Positions 7,167 through 16,391 are shown, numbered from the stretch's first letter. The stretch: 64,000 bases of DNA from Psychrobacter jeotgali (GCF_904846315.1 NZ_CAJHAF010000001.1:2790001-2854000); one strand, 5' to 3'. The notes: a model not told the origin generated them from the letters alone. A program made the numbers and translations.

Positions 7167-8861
7167 ATGGATATTATTAGTCATTTAACCCGAACCGTCA
7201 CCCCAGCAGTACTCGGTGACGATAACAACCCAGCGAAAAAGAGCTTGCTTGAGCAGTTCTATGCCATTTTTGCTGCACGTTTAGCGGACCAAGAAACTTA
7301 TAATCGTTTTGCTAACGAGAATGTTGCTCGTGATGATCAAGGTTTTTATGATCGTGTGTGGACTGACGGTGCGCATCGTGACCAGATTTCGCGTGAGCTT
7401 GCAGGGGCACATAATGTTGATGCAACAGCCTCTCGTGGCTTGGTTGCTATGGCAGCACCACTTGCCTATCATGAAATCAAAAATCTAGCCGGAACTACTC
7501 CTGTACCACAGTTTTTAAATGACAATTTATCCAGCTATCAAAAGCATATTCCTGCATGGGCGGGTGCGGTTGTTCCTGCTGGTATGGTAGCAGCGGCTCC
7601 AGCGGGTGCACGTATTTCTGATACTACTAGTACAGCGCCTTTACAGCGTCAAGAAGAACCAAAAGATGGCAGCTTTATGAAAGCTTTATTGCCAATTATT
7701 GGTTTGATTATTCTAGGTGCTCTAGCCTGGGCGTTACTACGTGGTTGCCAAGATAATCCAGAGCCGGTAGCAACACCAGTAGTCACTGAAGAGCAGCCTG
7801 TAGAGCAAGAGCAAGTAGTGGTAGTAGCTGATGTTGAGCCTGCTTCGATTCGTCTTGCGACTGGTGAAGCGAACACTTTATATGCTTGCCGCATGAACGT
7901 TGGTGATGAAGCTTTGCAAAATACAGTTATGGGCGCTCTATCTAATACCTTTGGCGGTGAAGCTGATAAATGCCGAGCTGATGTAGATGATAATTTCGCT
8001 ACTGATATGCCTGCTGCGGATCAGCTTGCTACCATCTTACCCATATTCAGCAATGTTCCTAATGCGAGCATGGTTATAAAAGGTGACGAGATTACAGTTA
8101 ACGCGCCAGATGAAGGAGTGCTAAATAAGCTAGTTAGTGACTTACAAGCTGCTGTTCCGGCAATGACAGTAGTTGCTGAAGGTCCACTAGATATTCAGAA
8201 TGAAATTGAACAGAGTGTGACCGCTGCACAAACTGCTGTGGACAATCTAGGTGAAAATCCAGATCCACGTGATGTAGCTCGTGCACTAAGCCTGCAAGTG
8301 ATTAACTTTGAGCTAGATAAAGCGTTTATCCCAGAAGTTAATAAACCTCTGCTTGATCGTGCTGCTCAACTTATGAAAGAAGTTCCTGATATGGAGCTAA
8401 TGATTATTGGTCATACGGATAATCAAGCTTCTAATGCCTATAATATGGATTTATCACGTGATCGTGCTGAGTCTGTAAAAGAATATCTTATCGCTCAAGG
8501 CGTTGATGCGAATAAATTAACTACTAAAGGCATGGGCGAGACCGATCCAATTGCAGATAACTCAACAGAACAAGGCCGCTTCCGTAACCGCCGTATTGAA
8601 TTTACCGTATATGATGAAGCGACTATGAGTGGCGATGGTATCTCAGTACGTGATATGGATACTGACCCCGACTTAAATCCGCTAGATAGTAACAATGATG
8701 ATATGATGCCTGATGCGGATGATCGTACTAGAACTACTGGCACAGCTAATGTAAATATGCCAGACCCTGACTTGAATCCACTAGATGATAATAATGACGA
8801 CGTATTGCCAGATAGTGATGATCCAAGCCGTGGTACAGCGCTAGATCCAAATGCTCAGTAA
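7167..8861 (+). CDS. OmpA-family protein with N-terminal helical domain, TM anchor and C-terminal peptidoglycan-binding domain
   Basis: This protein has 564 residues. Residues 1-140 form an Ala-rich helical domain (possibly DUF937-like). One transmembrane helix (172-191) is followed by an acidic/Val linker. A periplasmic domain (about 225-340) has paired Cys241 and Cys269. An OmpA-like domain (about 378-482) shows the peptidoglycan-binding core GHTDN (415-419), a Leu-Ser-x-x-Arg-Ala segment (429-434) and RNRRIEF (473-479). The C-terminus adds two Asp-rich 20-residue repeats. The order (anchor, small alpha/beta domain, OmpA) resembles ArfA-type proteins rather than outer-membrane barrels, so it probably tethers the inner membrane to the cell wall. 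The AGGAG site before the ATG is strong. Confidence 0.85.
   Translation: MDIISHLTRTVTPAVLGDDNNPAKKSLLEQFYAIFAARLADQETYNRFANENVARDDQGFYDRVWTDGAHRDQISRELAGAHNVDATASRGLVAMAAPLAYHEIKNLAGTTPVPQFLNDNLSSYQKHIPAWAGAVVPAGMVAAAPAGARISDTTSTAPLQRQEEPKDGSFMKALLPIIGLIILGALAWALLRGCQDNPEPVATPVVTEEQPVEQEQVVVVADVEPASIRLATGEANTLYACRMNVGDEALQNTVMGALSNTFGGEADKCRADVDDNFATDMPAADQLATILPIFSNVPNASMVIKGDEITVNAPDEGVLNKLVSDLQAAVPAMTVVAEGPLDIQNEIEQSVTAAQTAVDNLGENPDPRDVARALSLQVINFELDKAFIPEVNKPLLDRAAQLMKEVPDMELMIIGHTDNQASNAYNMDLSRDRAESVKEYLIAQGVDANKLTTKGMGETDPIADNSTEQGRFRNRRIEFTVYDEATMSGDGISVRDMDTDPDLNPLDSNNDDMMPDADDRTRTTGTANVNMPDPDLNPLDDNNDDVLPDSDDPSRGTALDPNAQ
8664..8822 (+). repeat. Two copies of an Asp-rich 20-codon repeat in the OmpA-family gene
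   Basis: The copies at 8664-8723 and 8763-8822 each encode D-P-D-L-N-P-L-D followed by Asn/Asp pairs, then P-D-x-D-D. The spacing of acidic residues recalls calcium-binding loops, though no canonical EF-hand or thrombospondin type-3 consensus is complete. The repeats follow the OmpA fold and would be surface or periplasm exposed. Confidence 0.85.
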
Positions 8862-8898
8862 GTCAGTAATAAAGAAAGGTATTTAAATTTTAGTTAAT

Positions 8899-8929
8899 AA
8901 AACCGCATCTTTTAAAGATGCGGTTTTTT
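8899..8929. terminator. Bidirectional rho-independent terminator
   Basis: AAACCGCATCTTT and AAAGATGCGGTTT form a long perfect stem followed by T6 on the plus strand. Upstream A residues give a T-rich tail on the minus strand as well. It sits between the convergent OmpA-family gene and nagZ and can serve both. Confidence 0.9.
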
Positions 8930-8961
8930 AATGGGAGTAAAGGTTAAGTCAATTATAAAAG

Positions 8962-10056
8962 TTACTTGTAAACAGTAGGATCATTGGTTCTATGACTATT
9001 TTTTTCTACTGTCTGGTTAGCATTATCAGAGTCTGAGACAAAAAACGTCTGCATAACGGCTTGCCGAGCCTGCGACCAATAGCTAAATTGCTGACAGGTA
9101 GCCTCAAGACTGCCTTGCCACTGCGGTATCTGTCCACGCATAGTTTTAATGCGCTCTTGGTCGGGATAAGGGAGTTCTTGAGCGGCTTCAGCGGCTTCAT
9201 GGGCAGCTACTCTATCGTTGCAAACCAAAGCGATATCACAGCCTGCCTCAATAGCGGCTTTTACCCGAGCGCTGACATCGCCTGCAGCTTGTGCGCCAGC
9301 CATAGATAGATCATCAGAGAATAATACCCCATCAAACTTCAGCTGCTTACGAATAATATCTTTCAGCCAAACCTTAGAAAAACCGGCAGGCTTATTATCG
9401 ACTTGCGAAAAGATTACGTGGGCCGGCATCAAAGCATCTAGCCAAGGCAGAGTTTGAGCAAAGGGCTGCATATCGCTTGCCATAATCTCATCCAAGCTAC
9501 GATCATCAATCGCTTCTGCCACATGCGAATCGGGCGCAACCGCTCCGTGCCCCGGGAAATGCTTACCGGTGGTTGCCATACCCGCCTCTTTCATACCGCG
9601 CATAAACTGGGTAGCAAGTGCTGTAATGATATTGGGATCTTGATGAAAGCTACGGTCACCAATGACCTGACTGACGCCGTCTCGATCCAGCACTGGCGCA
9701 AAGCTTATATCGATACCTACAGCCAGTACTTCAGTAGCCATCAAATAACCACAGTCGTAGGCTCTATTTAGGGCGAGGGTAGGGTTTTGATCAAATAGCT
9801 GACCCAACTTGCCCATCGCCGGCAGCGGTGTAAAACCATCACGCAATCTAGCTACGCGCCCTCCTTCTTGATCCACTCCTATTAATATATCAGGATTATG
9901 GTAGCGGATATCATCACATAATTGCCTTACCTGTACGGCATCCACCACATTACGTGCGAATAAAATAATGCCGCCAACTTGTGCTTGTTTGATTAAACTC
10001 ACATCTTCTGCGGTCAAAGAAATATTGTCAATATCGATCATTAGTACGCCATACAT
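8962..10056 (-). CDS. nagZ: Beta-N-acetylhexosaminidase NagZ
   Basis: This family 3 glycoside hydrolase releases GlcNAc from GlcNAc-anhydroMur peptides in cytoplasmic cell-wall recycling. It has no signal peptide. Seen are the GVDQEGGRVARL motif near residue 80, the KHFPGHG segment with its catalytic His loop (GHGAVAPDSH, about 166-175), and the FSDDLSMAGA nucleophile region near residue 245, whose Asp is the expected nucleophile. At 364 residues it is slightly longer than the 341-aa E. coli enzyme because of a polar C-terminal tail. In bacteria with an AmpR system the product controls beta-lactamase induction; no such regulator is visible here. Confidence 0.95.
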   Translation of the reverse strand: MYGVLMIDIDNISLTAEDVSLIKQAQVGGIILFARNVVDAVQVRQLCDDIRYHNPDILIGVDQEGGRVARLRDGFTPLPAMGKLGQLFDQNPTLALNRAYDCGYLMATEVLAVGIDISFAPVLDRDGVSQVIGDRSFHQDPNIITALATQFMRGMKEAGMATTGKHFPGHGAVAPDSHVAEAIDDRSLDEIMASDMQPFAQTLPWLDALMPAHVIFSQVDNKPAGFSKVWLKDIIRKQLKFDGVLFSDDLSMAGAQAAGDVSARVKAAIEAGCDIALVCNDRVAAHEAAEAAQELPYPDQERIKTMRGQIPQWQGSLEATCQQFSYWSQARQAVMQTFFVSDSDNANQTVEKNSHRTNDPTVYK

Positions 10057-10680
10057 GGTGCGCTCTCCAAAGTGCTATACAGAATTATTTACCGCGTTAA
10101 AAAATTTCTATTACCAGTTAGCTAATTATGCCAGTTATTATCTTCTAGTCCCATGTCGCTACTTTATAGTCTTTATATTATGATGGGTTCAACAATTGCT
10201 ATTATTAATTGAAAATAACCATTTTATCTTTAACTAAAGTATTTGAAATGGAAAACTAAGATAAAAGATTAAAATAAAAGATGACAACTTTAAATAAAGA
10301 AAGTAGCGAAGCGTTCGTGCATAAGCATTAGGTGTAAGATTGTTTATACAGTTTGAGACAGTGCTTTATATATAATTGTGATAATATTAGTCGATTTTTG
10401 ATAAAAATAAATAATGAATTAGTGGTAAGGTAAGCTTAATAATTAGGGTTGATAATAGATGGGTACTAGGGGATGTGTTGGTTGCTAGTCTATAGCATAT
10501 CTCGATGTTTCATTGTTCAGATTAACAACATGCCTTAGTATAGTTAGAGCTATTTATTATCCAAATATAAACAATATCGACAGCACAAAAAACTCAATGC
10601 TCTAATGTCCGAGGGCGCTACTAAAAGCAACTACGACTTATCACTTTCAAACATTTTAATTGCAGAACAACTAGGTAGAT
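10057..10680. other. Spacer between divergent nagZ and prc
   Basis: These 624 AT-rich bases hold no gene I can support. A short frame starting near 10605 overlaps the prc start in another frame and has no family likeness. The promoters of both flanking genes should lie here; I see no confident operator. Confidence 0.5.
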
Positions 10681-12918
10681 ATGATGAAAAAACAACCCGC
10701 TCAGTGGTTACTCAGTATGGCATCAATTGGCGTGGTTGGCGCTATTTTGACCCAAAGTTATGGCACAGCAGTAGCAGAAACCAATACTGATGGCTTTGTA
10801 CAAACGCCAGAACAACAAGTGACTACTCGACAAGTTGCTGCGTTATTAGATCGCAGTCACTATCTTAATCAGCCACTTGATAGTGAAATGGGCAAAGAGA
10901 TCTTGTCTATGTATATCGATAATCTTGATCCTAATCATAGTCTGTTTTTACAGTCTGATGTTGATGAGTTTACAGAAAAATATGCTAGCGAATTTGCCAA
11001 CCGCCTTAAGCGTGGAGATCTTTCGGCGGGAGTGGATATCTTTGAGCGTTACCGTAAACGCTCTAAAGAGTACTTTGAGCTGGCCAAAAAAATGCTTAAA
11101 ACGGATATTGATCTAACCACAGATCGGACTATCGTTCTCGACCGTGAAAAACTACCCCATTTCAAAACCAAAAAAGAGCAACGTAACTATTGGGAAAACC
11201 AGATAAAGTTTCAGCTGCTGAGTATTACTTTAGGTCAAGAGGATGAAAAAGCCAAAGAAGAAGTTTTCTTAGCTAACCCCGATATTACCGGTGGTCGAGA
11301 TTTGGTACGCAATGATCAGCGTACGCCTAGTGAGATATTGCTTAACCGCTTAGAAAGACAAAAAGGGCAGATCGAACGCATTAAAGATAACGAGATCATG
11401 GAAACCATCTTAAATACGGCCATGCTCACTTACGACCCTCACAGTAATTACTATGCTCCTATCCAGGCGAATGAATTACAGATTCAATCAAGCCTTCAGC
11501 TTGAGGGTATTGGGGTTTCTATCCGCCCTGATCGCAAAAATCCTAATTACACACGTATTGTGACTTTAGTTGATGGCGGACCGGCGGCTAAGACCGGACA
11601 AATCAAACCTAATGATTTGATTATTGGTATCGCTGAAGATGGCAAAACTATGACTGACGTAGTGGGTTGGTCCACACGTGAGATTGTAGGTCTAATTCGT
11701 GGTAAGCGCGGTACTTCGGTGACCCTGAAATTGCGTCAACCTAATACACCTGATGCTAGTGCCCGAACGGTATCGGTGGTGCGCGATATTATCGAGCAAG
11801 AAGAGTCTGGCGTTACCCATAGAATAGTAGATATACAGCGTCCCAATATAGACGATACGCCAAAACGCATTGGGGTACTTGAGATTCCAAGTTTTTATCT
11901 TAACTATCAAGCACGCCGTAAAGGAGAGGAATATCGTAGTGTCAGTATTGATACTGAACGTGCATTAAAAGAATTAAATAAAGAGAATATTGATGGATTA
12001 GTGGTGGACCTACGCAACAATCCAGGGGGCTCATTAGATGAAGTAGCTAAAATGTTAGGGTTATTCATTAAGAGTGGCCCACTAGTTCAGATTCGTGATA
12101 ATCGTGGAAATGTTCAAGTGTACCGTGATAATGACGGTGGCAAGCAATTATACGATGGCAAAATGGTGGTATTAATCAACCTAGCCTCAGCCTCGGCGAG
12201 CGAGATATTTGCAGCTGCTATTCAGGATTATGGACGCGGACTGGTTGTCGGCAATACCACTACCGGTAAAGGTTCTGCCCAGATTCAATTGGATAATTTG
12301 GCATTAGGATCTGCTACTTTAACCCAGCGTAAGTTCTATCGTATTACCGGTGGTAGTACACAGAACAAAGGCGTGGTACCAGATGTGGAGCTGGTCAACA
12401 TTTATGATGACGCTACCTTTGGTGAGCGAGCACAGAAAAAGGCGCTTCCTTGGGATACTATCAAAACCGCTGCTTATAAGCCGGAAGGTAGGTTTACTGC
12501 TGATACGCTAACGACTTTGAATCAGCAATCAAAAATTCGCCAAGAGCAAAATCCACAGTTTGTATACCTATCAACGCTCAATGATATTCGTGATATGGAC
12601 GATGAGAAGAAACCTATTAGTCTGAATATTAATAAGCGCCGCGCCAAGATGCAGCTCATTGAAGAGCGTTCATTGGCCGCTGAAAATAAGCGTCTGATAG
12701 CTACAGGAGAAAAGCCTTATGCTAATTGGAATACCTATCAAGCGGCGATGGATGCCAAGTTTGAGGAGCGTAGTGAGATGAAGGCTAATGAGCGTCCTGA
12801 CTTGCCAGAGAATGAAGCTTATATCAATGAAGCCGCTTATTTAATGCTTAGTGCGGATCCTCACATACCCGTTAGCCCTGAAGAAGAGTTACAAGCGGTT
12901 ATAGTCAATCCTAAATAA
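10681..12918 (+). CDS. prc: Carboxy-terminal processing protease Prc (Tsp)
   Basis: This 745-residue S41A protease trims or degrades periplasmic proteins from their C-termini, including lipoproteins and cell-wall enzymes. It shows an N-terminal signal sequence (to about residue 32, VAEA-type site), an N-terminal helical domain, a PDZ domain (about 260-340) and the protease core. The catalytic pair is Ser505 in the SASASE segment and Lys530 in TTGKG, 25 residues apart as in E. coli Tsp. The C-terminal part matches the family's DUF3340-type region. It is longer than the E. coli protein (682 aa), mostly at the C-terminus. ATG codons occur in tandem at 10681 and 10684; either may start translation. 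Confidence 0.95.
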   Translation: MMKKQPAQWLLSMASIGVVGAILTQSYGTAVAETNTDGFVQTPEQQVTTRQVAALLDRSHYLNQPLDSEMGKEILSMYIDNLDPNHSLFLQSDVDEFTEKYASEFANRLKRGDLSAGVDIFERYRKRSKEYFELAKKMLKTDIDLTTDRTIVLDREKLPHFKTKKEQRNYWENQIKFQLLSITLGQEDEKAKEEVFLANPDITGGRDLVRNDQRTPSEILLNRLERQKGQIERIKDNEIMETILNTAMLTYDPHSNYYAPIQANELQIQSSLQLEGIGVSIRPDRKNPNYTRIVTLVDGGPAAKTGQIKPNDLIIGIAEDGKTMTDVVGWSTREIVGLIRGKRGTSVTLKLRQPNTPDASARTVSVVRDIIEQEESGVTHRIVDIQRPNIDDTPKRIGVLEIPSFYLNYQARRKGEEYRSVSIDTERALKELNKENIDGLVVDLRNNPGGSLDEVAKMLGLFIKSGPLVQIRDNRGNVQVYRDNDGGKQLYDGKMVVLINLASASASEIFAAAIQDYGRGLVVGNTTTGKGSAQIQLDNLALGSATLTQRKFYRITGGSTQNKGVVPDVELVNIYDDATFGERAQKKALPWDTIKTAAYKPEGRFTADTLTTLNQQSKIRQEQNPQFVYLSTLNDIRDMDDEKKPISLNINKRRAKMQLIEERSLAAENKRLIATGEKPYANWNTYQAAMDAKFEERSEMKANERPDLPENEAYINEAAYLMLSADPHIPVSPEEELQAVIVNPK

Positions 12919-12940
12919 AATCGCTACACTTTGCGATCTG

Positions 12941-13014
12941 TGCTACTGGTATTAATTTTACTTGCGTGCTGTGCCTACGCCGACAGAGGCTGCGCAAAAT
13001 TGATACCAGCAGCA
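12941..13014. repeat. 74-bp imperfect inverted-repeat element
   Basis: The 19-bp outer arms (12941-12959 and 12996-13014) match at 17 of 19 positions. They enclose a GC-richer 36-bp centre with its own short GCCT/AGGC stem. It starts about 20 bp past the prc stop. The form (matched ends, GC-rich centre, intergenic) fits a REP-like or miniature element; it could also act as the prc transcript end, though no T tract follows. Confidence 0.6.
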
Positions 13015-13071
13015 CTGCACATATTTTAAAGTGTATTAGCTATATAGAATAGATTGGGTTTTCCTCAAAAG

Positions 13072-13097
13072 TGAATGTAAGCATATGCTTACATTCA
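13072..13097. repeat. Perfect 26-bp palindrome
   Basis: TGAATGTAAGCAT is followed directly by its exact reverse complement with no loop. A spacer-free palindrome of this length is more like a dimeric repressor site than a terminator, but no promoter or start codon lies close on either side. Confidence 0.8.
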
Positions 13098-13322
13098 ATG
13101 ACGCTTAAACGTCTTACTATCAATAGGTCAATCTGCGATTATAACTACACAGCGCAATTGAACGATACTGTTGTTAATACTAGGGATTGGTATTCATAGT
13201 TTGTTTATAGATTGAGTCAAGGATGGCTTGCTGATTATGGATGATAAGGCTGGATGCCTGTCAGTTACTAAGTATCTCGGGATTAGGTATGAAGTGACGT
13301 TAACAAGGATGGTTGGTAATGG

Positions 13323-13352
13323 AAACCGTGTAATCTAATGATTATGCGGTTT
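13323..13352. repeat. Hairpin AAACCG...CGGTTT
   Basis: The outer AAACCG/CGGTTT arms and inner TAATC/GATTA arms stack with a symmetric TG/TG internal mismatch. A short T-rich run follows on the plus strand. It could be a weak terminator. Confidence 0.4.
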
Positions 13353-13474
13353 TATTACGTTTGGCAGAGTAGGCTTTTCACCTTTACGCTATGCTTTTAC
13401 CTTCGGAGATAGCAAGCCCTACAATATAAACAGCATAATTCTTATCAATAATTTAATCTTAAACAATACCCATA

Positions 13475-13510
13475 AAAAAGCCAGTAGTTATTGATAACTA
13501 CTGGCTTTTT
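13475..13510. terminator. Bidirectional terminator downstream of slyD
   Basis: A perfect 16-bp stem (AAAAAGCCAGTAGTTA and its complement) with a four-base loop has A and T tracts on its flanks. It lies 86 bp past the slyD stop and works in either direction, so it also closes transcription coming from prc. Confidence 0.92.
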
Positions 13511-13595
13511 CTATTTTAGCTTATAAGGCTATATTAATGAAATTAACAGCATTAATAATTAATAAGCCCTATATCTTCGGCAGAAAGCTCTTAGC

Positions 13596-14081
13596 TTAGT
13601 GCTCAACGCCGCCTGCACCATGCACATGACCATGGTTTAATTCATCTTCAGTTGCTGCACGTACTTCTTGAATTTCAACCTCAAAAGTCAGACGTTTGCC
13701 TGCTAAAGGATGGTTAGCATCAACGGTAACTTCGTCGTCATTAACATCAGTTACAGTTACCAGCATCACTTGATCGCCAGCTTGTGACTGAAACTGCATA
13801 CCTGGCTGGATATCTTCAACACCTTGGAAGTTATCGCGAGGTACTTTTTGTACGGCTTGGTCTTGATATTCGCCATAACCATCCGCAGGTTCAACAACTG
13901 CATTAACGTTTTCGCCTGCAGATTTACCTTCTAGTTGCTGCTCTAGGCCTGGAATAATATTCTGGTGGCCATGCAGATAAGCAAGGGGTTGACCCTCTGG
14001 TGATTGATCAAGAATGTTGCCTTCATCATCTTTTAGGGTGTAGTTAAATTTGACGGCGGTGTCTTTTGCAATAGTAGTCAT
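13596..14081 (-). CDS. slyD: FKBP-type peptidyl-prolyl isomerase, SlyD-like
   Basis: This is a 161-residue SlyD/FkpB-type isomerase that speeds proline cis-trans isomerisation and has a chaperone flap. Visible are the N-terminal FKBP half (DEGNILDQSPEGQPLAYLHG), the inserted flap domain (about 75-125), and the returning strand VDANHPLAGKRLTFEVEI. The long metal-binding His/Cys tail of E. coli SlyD is reduced here to a short GHVHGAGGVEH end, so nickel binding is likely weaker. It has no signal peptide and is cytoplasmic. Expression is monocistronic, ended by the strong hairpin downstream. Confidence 0.9.
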   Translation of the reverse strand: MTTIAKDTAVKFNYTLKDDEGNILDQSPEGQPLAYLHGHQNIIPGLEQQLEGKSAGENVNAVVEPADGYGEYQDQAVQKVPRDNFQGVEDIQPGMQFQSQAGDQVMLVTVTDVNDDEVTVDANHPLAGKRLTFEVEIQEVRAATEDELNHGHVHGAGGVEH

Positions 14082-14395
14082 AAATTATCCTAAATATATA
14101 GATATAAATTTAAATTCGGTTGTAATAAACCTAAAAAAGCCAATTTGCTGGCCAAAAGCCATATTATTAGTTAATTATCATCAGTTTATTAGGGTAACTG
14201 TAGCAGTTAGCCTCTTTAATTGAGATGGATATAATAACTTTCAAGGTAAAAAACACAAAAAATAGCAATTAATAGATGGATATGCTTTTTATAGCCCTTA
14301 TTTAACTAGGATATATAGCGGATTGACGGTTTAGCCGTTGCGTTTTTCACTTAGGGCTTCTACCATAAGGACAAACTCCACAATAAGAATAGATT
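14082..14395. other. Divergent promoter region of slyD and the M61 peptidase gene
   Basis: These 314 AT-rich bases contain no coding sequence. They must carry the promoters of the two divergent genes. I see no element close enough to consensus to call. Confidence 0.45.
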
Positions 14396-16312
14396 ATGAC
14401 TACCGTTTTTAGTACTTCTAGCATTGATTACAAATTCGATTTTAAACGTTTTAACGAACATTTAGTTGATGCAAGCTTGAGCTTCATTGCAACTAATGAC
14501 GCACCGAGCTTATGGTTGCCTGCTTGGATTCCGGGCAGTTACTTGATGCGCGAGTTTGCCCGTCATATTACTGCGGTTCACTATCAGATTATAGAAAATG
14601 ATAATAATAAGCCTGTTGAGTCCTACCGTGCTATTAAGCTTGATAAAAATACTTGGCAACTGCCTTATGCAACAGCGGGACAAACACTTAGGGTTGAATA
14701 TGAAGTGTACTGCTATGATTTATCAGTACGCACCGCTTATGTCGATCAGCAGCGCCTTTATGGTAACTTTACTTCATTAGCTTTGGCCGTCGAAGGAGAA
14801 GAAACGCTACCTGTGCAAGTCAGCTTAATTGTTCCTGCTGAATTCTTAGCAGATAAAGATAGTGAACAGGTGAAACTGGCTTGTGGTCTTCAATCGACCC
14901 ATCTTAGCGATGTACAGCAAGGTAATAGCAAGCACTTGTATGGATTGCAGGCGCAGAGCTATTATGAGCTGATCGATCATCCGTTCGAGATTGCGGTACA
15001 AGATAAATTTGATTTCATTATTCAAGACAAGCAGCGTCAAGCTTTAAGTCATCATTTTTATCTCTCAGGCAAACATAATGCAAACTTAGGCCGTCTCCAG
15101 CAGGATATTACTCAGATTTGTCAGACTTATTTGGACTGGCTAGGCGATGCCCCATTTAGCGACTATACTTTTATGACCTATGCTAGTGGTCAGGATTATG
15201 GCGGGCTTGAGCATATTAATTCGACCAGCTTGATTACGCCGCGTAGCGACTTGCCTGCTATTGATGAGCCTAAAATACCTAGCGCTGCTTATCAGCGGTT
15301 CTTAGGCTTATGTAGCCATGAATATTTTCATGCGTGGTGGGTCAAAACCGTACGCCCTGATGTCATGCTCGATGTAGATCTGCGTAAAGAAGCTTTTACA
15401 CCACTACTTTGGGTGTTCGAAGGCTTTACCTCTTACATTGATGACTTTATGCTGCAAGCTGCAGGGGTAATTGATAAAAACAGCTATCTAACCCTATTAG
15501 CAACACAAATTAATCGCTATTATCAAACGCACGGACGTGCTACCCAAAGTGTGGCTGAGTCAAGCTTTGATGCGTGGATTAAGCTGTATCGTAGTGACGA
15601 AAATACCGGCAATGCTGGCATTAGTTATTATAACAAAGGGGCGTTGGTGGCTTTGTGTCTGGATTTAACTTTACAACAAAAGAGCGCCGGTCGTTATCGT
15701 TTATTCGATGTGATTAAGGCGTTTTATGAGCGTGCAAAACAGTTGGACAATAAGCGTATCGGTATCAGTAGCGCTGATATGAGCGCTGTGATTAGTGAAT
15801 TTATGCCCAAGGCAGATTGGGAAGATTTTGAGCGCCGTTACGTTGATGGAGTAGAGGAGTTGCCTATTGAGCAGTTACTAAGCGCCAATGGGATCAAGAG
15901 CTATGAAGATATCAAAGAAACGGCAAACAAAAATACGCCTTGGGGTATGAGCTGTACAGAAACTGTGGCTGGTTTAAAAGTCAACCGAGTACAGCGCGAA
16001 AGCCCTGCCGCCCTTGCTGGCATCTCGGCTCATGATGTTATCGTCGCTATCGATGGTATCAAGGCAGATAGTAAGCAGCTAGCAACTTTGAGCACGGCTG
16101 AGCATAAAGTGGACTGTCATTTATTCCGCCGCGATGAGCTAATGATCGTAACGGTAGTGCCTAAAGTGCAAGATAGTAAAGAACAGGGTTTTCCGTACAA
16201 AGTAAACTTAAAGCTGGCAACGGCCGCTAGTTCATCAGAGCCTAGTAATGGTGATAAACAAACTCCACCAGCTTGGCAAGACTGGCTGGAGATTATGGAG
16301 CGTTATCAGTAA
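14396..16312 (+). CDS. M61 family metallopeptidase with PDZ domain
   Basis: This 638-residue peptidase of the glycyl-aminopeptidase family has an N-terminal beta-rich domain (about 1-170), a thermolysin-like catalytic domain with zinc motif HEYFH (His308, Glu309, His312) and third ligand Glu342 in FEGFTS, then a C-terminal PDZ domain (about 510-590) containing the N-R-V-x-x-x-S-P-A segment. The domain order and length match the family. No signal peptide is evident, so a cytoplasmic site is likely. Members remove N-terminal glycine or alanine in characterised cases; the substrate here is not known. The gene appears monocistronic. Confidence 0.92.
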   Translation: MTTVFSTSSIDYKFDFKRFNEHLVDASLSFIATNDAPSLWLPAWIPGSYLMREFARHITAVHYQIIENDNNKPVESYRAIKLDKNTWQLPYATAGQTLRVEYEVYCYDLSVRTAYVDQQRLYGNFTSLALAVEGEETLPVQVSLIVPAEFLADKDSEQVKLACGLQSTHLSDVQQGNSKHLYGLQAQSYYELIDHPFEIAVQDKFDFIIQDKQRQALSHHFYLSGKHNANLGRLQQDITQICQTYLDWLGDAPFSDYTFMTYASGQDYGGLEHINSTSLITPRSDLPAIDEPKIPSAAYQRFLGLCSHEYFHAWWVKTVRPDVMLDVDLRKEAFTPLLWVFEGFTSYIDDFMLQAAGVIDKNSYLTLLATQINRYYQTHGRATQSVAESSFDAWIKLYRSDENTGNAGISYYNKGALVALCLDLTLQQKSAGRYRLFDVIKAFYERAKQLDNKRIGISSADMSAVISEFMPKADWEDFERRYVDGVEELPIEQLLSANGIKSYEDIKETANKNTPWGMSCTETVAGLKVNRVQRESPAALAGISAHDVIVAIDGIKADSKQLATLSTAEHKVDCHLFRRDELMIVTVVPKVQDSKEQGFPYKVNLKLATAASSSEPSNGDKQTPPAWQDWLEIMERYQ

Positions 16313-16391
16313 TAAATCAGTACTAGGATAAATGGTCAACATTTAAAAGCCATGATCCATAATGGCATAAATATAGCCTAAAATAATAAAA

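Larger units (their letters stand above)
12919..13595. other. Palindrome-rich gene-free stretch between convergent prc and slyD
   Basis: These 677 bp hold no credible gene but contain at least four inverted repeats: a 74-bp element (12941-13014), a perfect 26-bp palindrome (13072-13097), a hairpin (13323-13352) and a strong bidirectional terminator (13475-13510). Because both flanking genes read into it, neither needs a promoter here, which makes the density of structure unusual. An RNA gene or old repeat insertions are possible. Confidence 0.5.

Noticed and set aside
10605..10790. 61-codon plus-strand frame overlapping the start of prc
   Set aside because: It overlaps the prc signal peptide in another frame and resembles no family.
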